DNA of 19,962 nt from Kangiellaceae bacterium (GTDB lineage Bacteria > Pseudomonadota > Gammaproteobacteria > Enterobacterales > Kangiellaceae): the NCBI GenBank assembly GCA_030590405.1, contig JAUUYO010000020.1:1-19962 (forward strand), in the 5' to 3' direction. Below, piece after piece: positions 8,550 to 16,407 of the stretch. Each line of letters opens with the position of its first letter. Position 1 is the first letter of the stretch. The translations under genes were made by a program, and so were the position numbers. The notes beneath the pieces are model-generated. The model was not told where the DNA came from. It worked only from the letters and a program-made list of their open reading frames with translations, and ran no database searches.

Positions 8550-8577
8550 ATTTTAATATTCTGTTATTTATTGGCAA
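8550..8577 (-). promoter_or_regulatory. Candidate sigma70 promoter for the SpoIIAA-like gene
   Basis: On the minus strand TTGCCA (8572-8577, 5/6) and TAAAAT (8550-8555, 5/6) are separated by 16 bp. Transcription would start near 8543, giving a leader of about 115 nt before the GTG. Unverified. Confidence 0.45.
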
Positions 8578-8671
8578 AATACGGCAACTCAATTATTGGC
8601 TCAGATTAAAGACCACGTATTCTAAATAAGAACACCGGAGAAGAAAATAACAGCACTTCACAACAGCGCTT

Positions 8672-8812
8672 CTAGCCTTGAGATATTTTGGCAAATAATT
8701 GTAAATTTTGACACTTAATTTTCAATTCTGGTTTCCATTGTTCTAAGCGATAGTATTTTAATTCTATTTTGCCACATGAGACATTTTTCGGCTGATCTTT
8801 GTCGTCAACCAT
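8672..8812 (-). CDS. Doubtful 46-aa ORF, unrecognised
   Basis: An ATG-to-TAG frame of 46 codons in the otherwise gene-free 8427-8898 stretch. The peptide MVDDKDQPKN... contains two cysteines (C13, C34), is rich in K/E/Q, and has a mixed composition that is not obviously random for AT-rich DNA. It has no Shine-Dalgarno and an in-frame stop six codons upstream. No family was recognised. It may be a small protein, a gene remnant or chance. Confidence 0.2.
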   Translation of the reverse strand: MVDDKDQPKNVSCGKIELKYYRLEQWKPELKIKCQNLQLFAKISQG

Positions 8813-8831
8813 TGGAGAGTTCAAAGGTTAG

Positions 8832-8854
8832 CTCAACAATAACTTACTATTGAG
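8832..8854 (-). other. Stem-loop downstream of DUF5117-type protease gene
   Basis: As minus-strand RNA, CUCAAUAGUA and UAUUGUUGAG pair over 10 bp (two G-U pairs) with a 3-nt loop, 45-67 nt past the stop codon. No U-run follows, so it is more likely a 3'-end-stabilising or weak terminator structure than a canonical terminator. Between it and the stop codon, ATATTTTACCT occurs twice (8868-8878 and 8885-8895). Confidence 0.35.
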
Positions 8855-8898
8855 TTTATTTTATCAGATATTTTACCTGACCTAATATTTTACCTAGT

Positions 8899-11334
8899 CT
8901 ATATTGGCGAGCCTGGAGGCATTTCAGGTAGCTTTAATAATGGTTCCTTTTTTATAGAAATATTTTCTAGTCTAGATAGTTGGTAAATATAAAATGGATA
9001 GTATTCTGCGGTCGGTTTAAGCCGCTTTATTTTGTTGTGCAAATAATTTTTTTGTTGCATTAATGCCGCATAAATTTCCATTTTTACAGTAGCAGAAACA
9101 CCAGCATCGTGGATCAGATTAAGGTAGTTTGAGTAAAGCAAATCAACACTCGCTTGATGAATTAATCGCGCAGTATTTTTATAACGTTGATTAACGAGTT
9201 GCTCATACAGTTTTGTGGTTAGTTGTCGAATGCTTAAATGCTGTCGGTTTTGTATGTTTTGTTGCTGCAACCTGGCTAAACGATGTGGTTCAAGTATCAA
9301 CGATAAACTATGTTGAACTGATGCCGATGATAAGGCGATGGGGTCAAAAACAGTTCCGCTATAACCGACTAAACTTTCTCTATCTGCTCGGTAACCATGG
9401 GCTTTCGGAAATATCTGTTGTTGCAGTTTTTTATCGATGGATAAAAATTCGGGAGTGAGTGTTTTAAGCAAAAGTTTCAGCGCCCTTTGCTGCTCTTTCG
9501 GATCAGCGGGTGCCGCTAAATTGACATTCTCAGCGCCCCCCTTCATTGAATAATCATAATCGACTCCGCCCAACCATTTAGCTGCGGCGGTTGCCTGGTA
9601 TCGATGAAAATAATAAACCGGCATTAATATTTCTTGCAGATCAGAGTAAGGACGAGCAGACTGCAAACTGGCTTCACCAAAATTGCGTAAGGCTAATTGA
9701 CGCAGTTTAATCACTCTTTCTAACTCATCAATCGTATTGGCTCCGTTATCCCACAAACTCGCTCTGGGGTGAGCATCACTGATACTTCGCGAATCAGGAT
9801 CAGAAATAAATAACATGGATGCTTGTTGGTTACTGGCTAAAATCTTAGCGAGTCCAGCTTGTTCATTTTGTTTGGCAAAAGACTGATAACCATAAGCAAT
9901 GGTCGCTTTGTCCCATAGACCGATATTTTCGGCATAGGCATTGTCCGAGACGATTTTGTCTTGTTTTGTTTGAGGATTTTTTTCGATTTCAAAAATAGGA
10001 TGCGGATAATCCATCACCGACGCCCGATTAAATGTACTCGCAGCAAAATTATGCGCAAGTCCCAGAGTATGCCCAACTTCGTGGGCGGCCAACTGGCGGA
10101 TCCGTGCTAGCGCTAAATCCATGAGTTCTTTATCTTGCTCAAGACTTTGCGGATCATTCTCGGAAAACCGGGAAAGCATGCCCTGAGCAATCAGGTAATC
10201 CTGACGAACCCGCAGCGATCCTAGGGTAACGTGTCCCTTAATGATCTCACCGTTTCTAGGATCCGTCACCCCAAAACCATAGGACCAACCACGGGTAGCC
10301 CGATGAACCCATTGAATCAAGTTGTATCGAATATCCATTGGATCGGCATCGTCCGGCAGGATTTTCACTTGAAAGGCATTCTTATAACCAATCGATTCAA
10401 ATGCCTGATCCCACCAGGAGGCACCAGTGATCAGTGCAGTCTTAATTGGTTCTGGCGCGCCGGGGTCGATATAATAAATAATCGGTTTAACCGCTTCACT
10501 GATTGCCGCGTCTGGAATTTTCTTTTGCAGACGATGGCGACCAATAAATCGCTGTGTAATTGGTCGGTTGATCGGCTGAGCGTAGTCTTGATACTCAAAC
10601 GACCAAAAGCCGCTTTGCGGATGAAATTTTCTTGGTTGGTATCCGGATTCAGGCAACCGAATAAAACTATGGTGCATACGCAAGGAAACAACAAAGGGAT
10701 TAATTGCTGCCTGTTGAACGAATTTTCCGGGCTTATCAGAAGTAAAAGTAATGCTGGCTTCCAGTTCGGTATTGTCAGGAAAGCTTTTTGAGCGAGGCAG
10801 AAAAATGGCGGAGCGAGTTTTATCCCACTTAAAGTTGCCCTGTTTTCGCTTTGCTAATTTTCTGACCACACCGTGGATGTCTTGCAAAATAAAATCACTG
10901 GCATCGACCAATAGCCAGGATTTATGCGACTCGACAATTGGAAATGACCAAAGTATCGAAGAGGCAAAAGCCTGTTGAACCGATCGAGATTCTTGCAAGT
11001 TGTTAGAAATCGCTCGATATTGGGTATTCTTTTGCACTAACAGCAGTTTATTTCCAACCCGATTAAACTCGACTAATCGAATTTCGCTTAATTGACCTCT
11101 ATCGAGCCCGATATCATTTGAACCTAACCCTTGAGGCAGGCTTGATTGATAGATAAACTCATTGTTTAGATTATCAATTTTCAGATAAAGCCTGCCAGTT
11201 TCTTGATCAAAAAGCTGGCCAATAAAACCGCTCTGTAGCTTATATTTTGTCTGTAGGCTTTTCAAGTTAACATTGTCAGCAGCACTCGCAACAAATGACA
11301 ATAAAGAGATGAATAGTAGATAAGTTTTTTTCAT
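8899..11334 (-). CDS. Secreted zinc-dependent metalloprotease, DUF5117/DUF4953 type
   Basis: An 811-residue protein with a Sec signal peptide (MKKTYLLFISLLSFVASA, predicted cleavage after residue ~18). The central catalytic motif AAHEVGHTLGLAHN gives zinc ligands H418, H422 and H428 with catalytic E419, plus a Met-turn at SVMDYPHP (M441), i.e. a metzincin-type HExxHxxGxxH site. The N-terminal part (~25-200) is the DUF5117-like beta-rich region with FIYQSSLPQGLGSNDIGLDRGQ, and the post-catalytic half resembles DUF4953. Such proteins are exported peptidases of unknown substrate, common in marine Gammaproteobacteria and Bacteroidota. It starts at an ATG preceded by TGGA, 25 bp after the M14 gene, so the two probably share a transcript. 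Confidence 0.9.
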   Translation of the reverse strand: MKKTYLLFISLLSFVASAADNVNLKSLQTKYKLQSGFIGQLFDQETGRLYLKIDNLNNEFIYQSSLPQGLGSNDIGLDRGQLSEIRLVEFNRVGNKLLLVQKNTQYRAISNNLQESRSVQQAFASSILWSFPIVESHKSWLLVDASDFILQDIHGVVRKLAKRKQGNFKWDKTRSAIFLPRSKSFPDNTELEASITFTSDKPGKFVQQAAINPFVVSLRMHHSFIRLPESGYQPRKFHPQSGFWSFEYQDYAQPINRPITQRFIGRHRLQKKIPDAAISEAVKPIIYYIDPGAPEPIKTALITGASWWDQAFESIGYKNAFQVKILPDDADPMDIRYNLIQWVHRATRGWSYGFGVTDPRNGEIIKGHVTLGSLRVRQDYLIAQGMLSRFSENDPQSLEQDKELMDLALARIRQLAAHEVGHTLGLAHNFAASTFNRASVMDYPHPIFEIEKNPQTKQDKIVSDNAYAENIGLWDKATIAYGYQSFAKQNEQAGLAKILASNQQASMLFISDPDSRSISDAHPRASLWDNGANTIDELERVIKLRQLALRNFGEASLQSARPYSDLQEILMPVYYFHRYQATAAAKWLGGVDYDYSMKGGAENVNLAAPADPKEQQRALKLLLKTLTPEFLSIDKKLQQQIFPKAHGYRADRESLVGYSGTVFDPIALSSASVQHSLSLILEPHRLARLQQQNIQNRQHLSIRQLTTKLYEQLVNQRYKNTARLIHQASVDLLYSNYLNLIHDAGVSATVKMEIYAALMQQKNYLHNKIKRLKPTAEYYPFYIYQLSRLENISIKKEPLLKLPEMPPGSPI

Positions 11335-11359
11335 TTTTTATATCCATTTGGAAACTAAT

Positions 11360-13969
11360 TTAGTTAATATTTTTATCTTTAAGTAATTTAATGATTGCCT
11401 GAGCTTCCTTGTTTTGCCCAGGCTCTTCTTTGTTTTTTTCCACCGCTCTTATAATGTCGCCAAAATAAAGCGCATTGACAAATACCCGACTGGTGCCAAG
11501 CCAAAAACCTCTAAAGTTCATATCGTCGCTAAAAGCGATAATTTTTCCGCTGCCATGCGCTTGTACTAACATGCTGGTTTCGCCAGCAAGATTACTTTGA
11601 TTGGCTTTAGACATGTATCCAGCCAGTAATGGTGTTTTATTAAATCGTGCAAAAGAAACAAAAGACTCTTTGGGTTCAGAAAAACTAAATTGCCCTCTTT
11701 TAAATATCGCCAAGTTTTCATCTGATAGCCCGTAACCTAATGGATGACTCAAATCTATTTTGGTACTGGCGATCGCTCCGCCAATATGATGTAGCGATCG
11801 GGTTTCATCCATATCCGCATAACGCAGCTGGGTATCTGGTGCTGACTCCAGCTTTGAGCCTTTACTCGACAACCAGTTTTGCTCTGCCACCCAGGCCGAA
11901 CCGCGAGATTGGGTGATTAAAATACCGCCAGCCTTTATCCAGGAATCCAGTTTCTGTTGAATCTCTTCAGAAAACTCATATTCTCCATCAACTAAAATCA
12001 AATGGGTATATTGGTTAGCATCTAAATCAGAAAATACCTCAATACTCATCATGGTTAAATTCTGTTCTAATCTCTGATCCATTAAATGCCAGACCTCACC
12101 CGCCTGACTGCTGTTCACGCCTTCACCAATAATCATCAATGGTTTAACCGCTTTTAATATTGGTAAACTGGGACTGCCCAGATCCGGCCCACTGATGGCT
12201 AAACCGGAACGAATAAATGTTGGATTAAGATTAAGTTCGGCGAGTTTTTTGTAAAGCAATCGGGTCAGTTCATCACGCGAAAAATCTTGTGTTCTAACTG
12301 GCACCAGCAGATCGCCTTTGTTCAAATATTGGTGTCCATCGTTAGTGGCAACTTTGAGACGTTTACCTACCAGCCTGACTGAAATTTTATTTTGATGAAG
12401 ATAATTGAGTAAATTGGCGGTGGCAAAATTTCTCCAATCAAAAGCCAGAGCAACGGTTTGTTGGTCGATGGTTTCAAACAGACTTTTACTCGCATTCATT
12501 TTTTTTGCTAACAATTTTTGAGAAAAATCCGAACGACTCACCATTTGATAATCGATATCAAAGGCGAGCGGCATGGTCCAACTTGAGACATCATAAAAGG
12601 TATTATCTTCAAATTGCTCTCGTTTTTCAAAGATCGAATTAATCAATGAATATTGCGATTGTTTTAGCGGGACGATGTAAGATGAATCGGGCTTAAACTG
12701 GTGACCATTAATTTCTAGATCTTGTCCAAGAGACATCACTTCGATTTGATGATTACTGAGTATTTTGTTAAATTCATTGAGTCTATAAGGATCGTTAGAG
12801 CCAAAAACAACTGCTCTTATCCGACTGGTATTAGCCTTCAGTTTGGCTTGTTGGTAGAAGTTTCTTTGATAGTGTAACAAGGTTTTTTTATTTTCCTGTA
12901 CCGCTTTAATAGTTGAGAAAGAAGTCGTCAGGTGATTTTTTATGGCAAAAGGAAAACTGATATCACCATTCACCGACTCTTGCAAATGACCGCTTACGCT
13001 AGCCTGCTCAAACAAAATTCCTATCGAACCATTGATATCGGGATAAGTAGAACCTTTGCCGTAATAAAAATCATCAAAACGCTCTTTACTGAAATACAAA
13101 CTACCAATCTCATCCAGTGCCGCCGCATGGTACTCGGAAATTTTAGCGGTTAGTTCAAAATTTTCTTTTGGAGTGAGCGGATTTTGTCTGGATTTAACTC
13201 CCGGCTGAAAAAAATAAGTACTGTCAGTGCCCATCTCATGAAAATCAGTGACTACATTTGGTTTCCATTGATGAAACATCTTCACCCGACCTTGCGATTC
13301 GGGATGTTGTAATAATAACCAGTCTCGGTTTAAATCAAACCAGTAGTGATTCGATCGGCCATTCGGCCAGGCTTCGTTATGCTCTTTGGTATTAGGATCG
13401 CTATTGGGATTTTTGCTTTTATACATATTGGCCCATTGAGCGAACCGCGCCAGACCGTCAGGATTAAGCATCGGGTCGATAATGATAACTTGATTGTCGA
13501 GTTGGGCCTGCGTTTGTTTATCCTGTGCAGCGACCAGATGGTAGGCGAATAATAAAGAAGCGTTGCTGCCACTGGCCTCATTGCCATGCACGCTATATCC
13601 CATCCAGCTGACGGCTGGGCGATTAGTTTGTTTTTCCATTTTTAAATGTTGCTGGCGAATGCTGTCCAAGTTTTTGATATTTTCTTCGGAAGAAATATAG
13701 GCCAAAAACAAAGGACGCTTTTCGTGAGAATAGGCATAGACTTCTAGTTTAACGCGTGGGGATTTTTCCGCCAGCTGATAAAAATAGCGCTCGATTTGTT
13801 CGGGCCGCGCGTGCCATTCGCCCACTTGATAACCGAGCGAGCTTTGCGGCGTTGGGATATCGGCAGCGTATTGTTTTGAGTCCGGTAGATAATAATCTAG
13901 CTCAACGGCATTGACCTTTGATATCAGCAGTAAGGATATTAGAATCCAAAGAAATCTATTTTTAACCAT
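11360..13969 (-). CDS. Secreted M14 family zinc carboxypeptidase-like protein
   Basis: An 869-residue exported metallopeptidase. The signal peptide MVKNRFLWILISLLLISKVNA is followed by a mature N-terminus VELDYYLP. The M14 domain (~50-380) shows the zinc ligands in HGNEASG (H128, E131) and DFHEMG (H244), the substrate carboxylate-binding pair N214-R215 (FDLNRDW), and the catalytic general base in LFEQASVSG (E321). The ~480-residue C-terminal half includes a stretch with THLILVDGEYEFSEE and a GGILITQSRGSAW turn that looks like a class I glutamine amidotransferase/ThuA-type fold, a known architecture in long marine M14 proteins. A TTG at 13981 also opens the frame, but the ATG at 13969 has GGGA at good spacing. 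First gene of a pair with the DUF5117-type protease. Confidence 0.92.
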   Translation of the reverse strand: MVKNRFLWILISLLLISKVNAVELDYYLPDSKQYAADIPTPQSSLGYQVGEWHARPEQIERYFYQLAEKSPRVKLEVYAYSHEKRPLFLAYISSEENIKNLDSIRQQHLKMEKQTNRPAVSWMGYSVHGNEASGSNASLLFAYHLVAAQDKQTQAQLDNQVIIIDPMLNPDGLARFAQWANMYKSKNPNSDPNTKEHNEAWPNGRSNHYWFDLNRDWLLLQHPESQGRVKMFHQWKPNVVTDFHEMGTDSTYFFQPGVKSRQNPLTPKENFELTAKISEYHAAALDEIGSLYFSKERFDDFYYGKGSTYPDINGSIGILFEQASVSGHLQESVNGDISFPFAIKNHLTTSFSTIKAVQENKKTLLHYQRNFYQQAKLKANTSRIRAVVFGSNDPYRLNEFNKILSNHQIEVMSLGQDLEINGHQFKPDSSYIVPLKQSQYSLINSIFEKREQFEDNTFYDVSSWTMPLAFDIDYQMVSRSDFSQKLLAKKMNASKSLFETIDQQTVALAFDWRNFATANLLNYLHQNKISVRLVGKRLKVATNDGHQYLNKGDLLVPVRTQDFSRDELTRLLYKKLAELNLNPTFIRSGLAISGPDLGSPSLPILKAVKPLMIIGEGVNSSQAGEVWHLMDQRLEQNLTMMSIEVFSDLDANQYTHLILVDGEYEFSEEIQQKLDSWIKAGGILITQSRGSAWVAEQNWLSSKGSKLESAPDTQLRYADMDETRSLHHIGGAIASTKIDLSHPLGYGLSDENLAIFKRGQFSFSEPKESFVSFARFNKTPLLAGYMSKANQSNLAGETSMLVQAHGSGKIIAFSDDMNFRGFWLGTSRVFVNALYFGDIIRAVEKNKEEPGQNKEAQAIIKLLKDKNIN

Positions 13970-14130
13970 TGTTTTTCCCAATCATTAATTTAGCCCAAAT
14001 AAAAGCATGTGCCATCCCGAAGAGCCAATCGCTATATCGTTAGCTGGAGCGCTGAACAGTTTAGCAAACATATTGATAAAATAATAATCTGAAAAAGAAG
14101 CTCTATAAATAAGCTGGTTAGATGTGGATG

Positions 14131-14153
14131 GTTAAGATAGTTAAGAGTTAAGA
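14131..14153. repeat. Three GTTAAGA direct repeats
   Basis: GTTAAGA occurs at 14131-14137, 14140-14146 and 14147-14153, in the gap between the M14 gene and the DUF4440 gene. Spacing is 9 then 7 bp. No convincing promoter was found for the M14 gene in this 219-bp gap. Confidence 0.4.
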
Positions 14154-14162
14154 AAAGATGAT

Positions 14163-14184
14163 TAGGCGAGCAGGTCTCGGCCTA
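14163..14184 (-). terminator. Probable intrinsic terminator of sulfurtransferase-DUF4440 unit
   Basis: In minus-strand RNA the hairpin UAGGCCGAG-ACCUG-CUCGCCUA (8 bp, one bulged C) begins about 5 nt after the DUF4440 stop codon and is followed by AUCAUCUUUUCUU. The GC-rich stem plus U-rich tail fits a rho-independent terminator, although the U-run is interrupted. Confidence 0.55.
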
Positions 14185-14188
14185 TTGA

Positions 14189-14566
14189 TTAACAGACCGT
14201 ACCTTGGTGATACAAAATTTGCCAATGATCCTTGTTTTTAATCCAAACAGAACTTCGCCTGGCGCTGATACCATTGCAATGTGATTGATACTTTAGCAAA
14301 ACAGAATTGTCCGATAATTTGGTAAATCTAAATTGGCTATAAGTAATTGGCTGATGCTCTTCATTAGTAAGCAACGAGAGAATAGCGCTTTTGCTAAAAA
14401 CTCTGCCGGACTTACCGATTTCTTCAAAATCCTGATGTAAGATTTCGGCAAGTCGCTCAGGATCTTTTCGGACATCCTTGTCTGATAATTCTAATTCCAG
14501 CCGCTCAACAACTTTGAAATCCAAATCTGTTTCCAAAGCCGAATCTGTTTCCATATTCATTTTCAC
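14189..14566 (-). CDS. DUF4440 / NTF2-like (SnoaL-fold) protein
   Basis: A 125-residue soluble protein. An N-terminal helix (VERLELELSDKDVRKDPERLAEILHQDFEEIGKSGRVFSKSAI) and the closing strands RRSSVWIKNKDHWQILYHQGT are hallmark DUF4440/nuclear-transport-factor-2-like features (F-x-EIG-x-SGR and S-x-W-x2-x-x-x-W-x2-x-x-HQGT). The fold is a cone-shaped alpha+beta barrel that binds small molecules; the ligand here is unknown. The frame opens with GTG at 14566 immediately after the sulfurtransferase stop, but in-frame ATGs at 14560 and 14554 are equally possible starts; none has a clear Shine-Dalgarno, suggesting translational coupling. Followed directly by a terminator-like hairpin. Confidence 0.82.
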   Translation of the reverse strand: MKMNMETDSALETDLDFKVVERLELELSDKDVRKDPERLAEILHQDFEEIGKSGRVFSKSAILSLLTNEEHQPITYSQFRFTKLSDNSVLLKYQSHCNGISARRSSVWIKNKDHWQILYHQGTVC

Positions 14567-15538
14567 TTATGGCACATCGACCGTCATTGGATTTTCAGAA
14601 TTAACCGCCCACTCCTGAAGCGATCCCATATAAACGGAGACATCGCTGTAACCCAATCGGTGCATGATAAAAGCCACCGATGAGGCGGCCACACCGCCAC
14701 CACAATAAGTAATCACGCGATTGCTTCGGTCACCTTCGTGCATCATATCCAGCTCATCAAATGACTTGTAATAACCCGATTCGTCCATCAACAGGGAAGA
14801 GGGCGTATTGGTGGCGCTGGTGATATGACCGGGTCTGGCATACATCGAGAACTGTCCTTTATAGTGGCCATCGGACATGGCGTCGATAATCTGCACCTGA
14901 GGTTTATCGATTGCGGCAAACACTTCGTCGCGCTTGGCAACCACTTCCGGCCGGAGAGCAAGGGTAAAGGGTTTAGCCGGGCGGTTGGATGGTTCGGTAG
15001 ATAGCGACCGTCCTTCAGCTTTCCAGGCCTCAAGTCCGCCATCGAGCAGCGCTGCCTGGTCAAAACCAGCCCAACGCAGCATCCACCAGAGGCGCGCTGC
15101 CCAGACTGAATTCTGGGCGCTATAAATAACCACCCGAGAATCATTACCGACACCGAGTTTACTCATAACATCGCGAAATTGCTCTGGGCTTGGCATCACA
15201 AAATCCAGCGAAGTATCTTGAGCCGATAGTTCATCCAGAAGATCAGCAAAACCGGCCGAAGGAATATGGCCAGCCTCATAGTTAGCCCGCCCATTAACAC
15301 TGCTAATTTTACCCTTTTCATCAAATTTAATAAGAACGGTGCTGTCGAGCACTACCAGATCAGGATCGTTTAAGTGTTCGCTCAACCACTGAGTAGTTAC
15401 CAGTAAATCCATTTTGGCGACAGGTGTGTTTTTGCTCTCTGACTGTTTGGCTTGATCAGAACAAGCACTGGTAAATGTTAATACGGTGAAAAGGGTGAGA
15501 AAAATTTGCAACCGACCATCAAGTCTCATGTTATTCAT
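14567..15538 (-). CDS. Double-rhodanese sulfurtransferase lipoprotein
   Basis: A 323-residue protein with two rhodanese domains, the thiosulfate/3-mercaptopyruvate sulfurtransferase (SseA/TST) architecture, which moves sulfane sulfur to acceptors such as cyanide or thiols. The N-terminal domain has the usual inactive site (VIYSAQNSVWAARLWW, Ser instead of Cys). The C-terminal domain has the active loop TYCGGGVAAS with C279. The amino end (RLQIFLTLFTVLTFTSAC) is a lipoprotein signal with a T-S-A-C lipobox, so the enzyme is probably periplasmic-facing, unlike cytoplasmic E. coli SseA. The frame extends upstream to 15640, but the promoter at 15579-15606 and the signal peptide favour 15538 (or the ATG at 15529). 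Its stop directly abuts the DUF4440 frame. Confidence 0.9.
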   Translation of the reverse strand: MNNMRLDGRLQIFLTLFTVLTFTSACSDQAKQSESKNTPVAKMDLLVTTQWLSEHLNDPDLVVLDSTVLIKFDEKGKISSVNGRANYEAGHIPSAGFADLLDELSAQDTSLDFVMPSPEQFRDVMSKLGVGNDSRVVIYSAQNSVWAARLWWMLRWAGFDQAALLDGGLEAWKAEGRSLSTEPSNRPAKPFTLALRPEVVAKRDEVFAAIDKPQVQIIDAMSDGHYKGQFSMYARPGHITSATNTPSSLLMDESGYYKSFDELDMMHEGDRSNRVITYCGGGVAASSVAFIMHRLGYSDVSVYMGSLQEWAVNSENPMTVDVP

Positions 15539-15578
15539 TCTGGAGAATAAAAAGTGGCAACCACTATATGGGCTACCA

Positions 15579-15606
15579 ATTATAGAAACAAGCGTCATTT
15601 TGTTAC
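15579..15606 (-). promoter_or_regulatory. Candidate sigma70 promoter for sulfurtransferase
   Basis: On the minus strand GTAACA (15601-15606, 4/6) and a perfect TATAAT (15579-15584) are separated by 16 bp. The start would be near 15572, giving a leader of about 35 nt to the ATG at 15538. It lies inside the upstream extension of the reading frame and so argues against the longer start. Confidence 0.55.
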
Positions 15607-15675
15607 TTGATGTTTTATGGGTTGTAATGATTACGGACATTCACAGTATCTTTTAAGAGTGTACTTTTCGTAAGC

Positions 15676-16407
15676 TCAAAAAAAGTGATAAATTGGCAGC
15701 AGTGATACCAAAGCGTTAGCTTTTTTAAACGTTTCTTTATAAACACTGCGGCTAAGGGGCAATTGCTGTCCAGATTTGAGGGTAATTTTGTATTTACCTG
15801 AGCCGTAATTCGAAATCGCTCCTATCTTGTTTTTTTCGACAAGATAGGAGCGATGGATGCGTACAAACTTTGTTGCCAGCATTTTAGTAAGTTGTTCCAT
15901 ATTTTTGTCATGCAAAAAGGTTTGATTGGAATAGGTAATAATTTCCGAATAGTTGCCAGCAGCCTGAATAAAGTGGATATCTTCGACAGGAATAAACATA
16001 ACCTTGCCGCTATGTTTGATAGATAACTGACTGATTTGCTGTCGGGAATTTTGCGTCACATTTTCATATCGCTCGATGGCTTGCTTAAATCGCTTTTCGG
16101 TTACAGGTTTGGTAATAAAATCCAACACACCATAGTCGAAGGCTTTGGTAGCTTTTTCAGGTGAAGCTGTGATTATGATGGTGTGAAAAGAGGCTGAAGA
16201 TGCGTGTTCGAGCAAGCTAAATCCATCATCACCATTAAGATTCAAATCGAGTAACATAAGATCGTATCGATGTTGGGATAAGCTTTCTTTTGCCATTTGA
16301 GTTGAACTAACAAGGTGAACATCACAATATTGAAAGTGCTGATGACAAAGATCAGCAACTCTTTCTGCAACTAAAGGGATATCTTCGACGATTAGTATTG
16401 TGTTCAT
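15676..16407 (-). CDS. LytTR family response regulator
   Basis: A 243-residue AlgR/LytR-type transcriptional regulator. Residues 1-120 form the receiver domain: acidic pocket E8-D9, phospho-acceptor D54 (LLDLNLN), T80 and K100 (FITKP). Residues ~135-235 form the LytTR DNA-binding domain (IHFIQAAGNYSEII, FVRIHRSYLVEKNKI, LPLSRSVYKE), a beta-type domain that contacts direct repeats in adjacent major grooves. The ATG overlaps the kinase stop in an ATGA, so the pair is translationally coupled. It is the cognate partner of the upstream LytS-type kinase. Likely targets are its own promoter (see the 11-bp repeats) and possibly the adjacent hydrolase; both are inference. No clear terminator follows. 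Confidence 0.95.
   Translation of the reverse strand: MNTILIVEDIPLVAERVADLCHQHFQYCDVHLVSSTQMAKESLSQHRYDLMLLDLNLNGDDGFSLLEHASSASFHTIIITASPEKATKAFDYGVLDFITKPVTEKRFKQAIERYENVTQNSRQQISQLSIKHSGKVMFIPVEDIHFIQAAGNYSEIITYSNQTFLHDKNMEQLTKMLATKFVRIHRSYLVEKNKIGAISNYGSGKYKITLKSGQQLPLSRSVYKETFKKANALVSLLPIYHFF

Noticed and set aside
8832..8854. Hairpin considered as a plus-strand terminator (T-rich sequence follows on the plus strand)
   Set aside because: There is no plus-strand gene within ~950 bp upstream, and the plus-strand fold has two mismatches.
10231..10791. 186-codon plus-strand ORF
   Set aside because: It lies wholly inside the minus-strand DUF5117-type protease, whose catalytic motif and signal peptide are clear; a shadow frame.
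14131..14153. GTTAAGA triplet as a regulator site
   Set aside because: Very short, irregularly spaced (9 and 7 bp) and AT-rich; kept only as a repeat, not as an operator.
15539..15640. Longer N-terminus for the sulfurtransferase
   Set aside because: It would place the lipoprotein signal internally and extends through a consensus TATAAT promoter.
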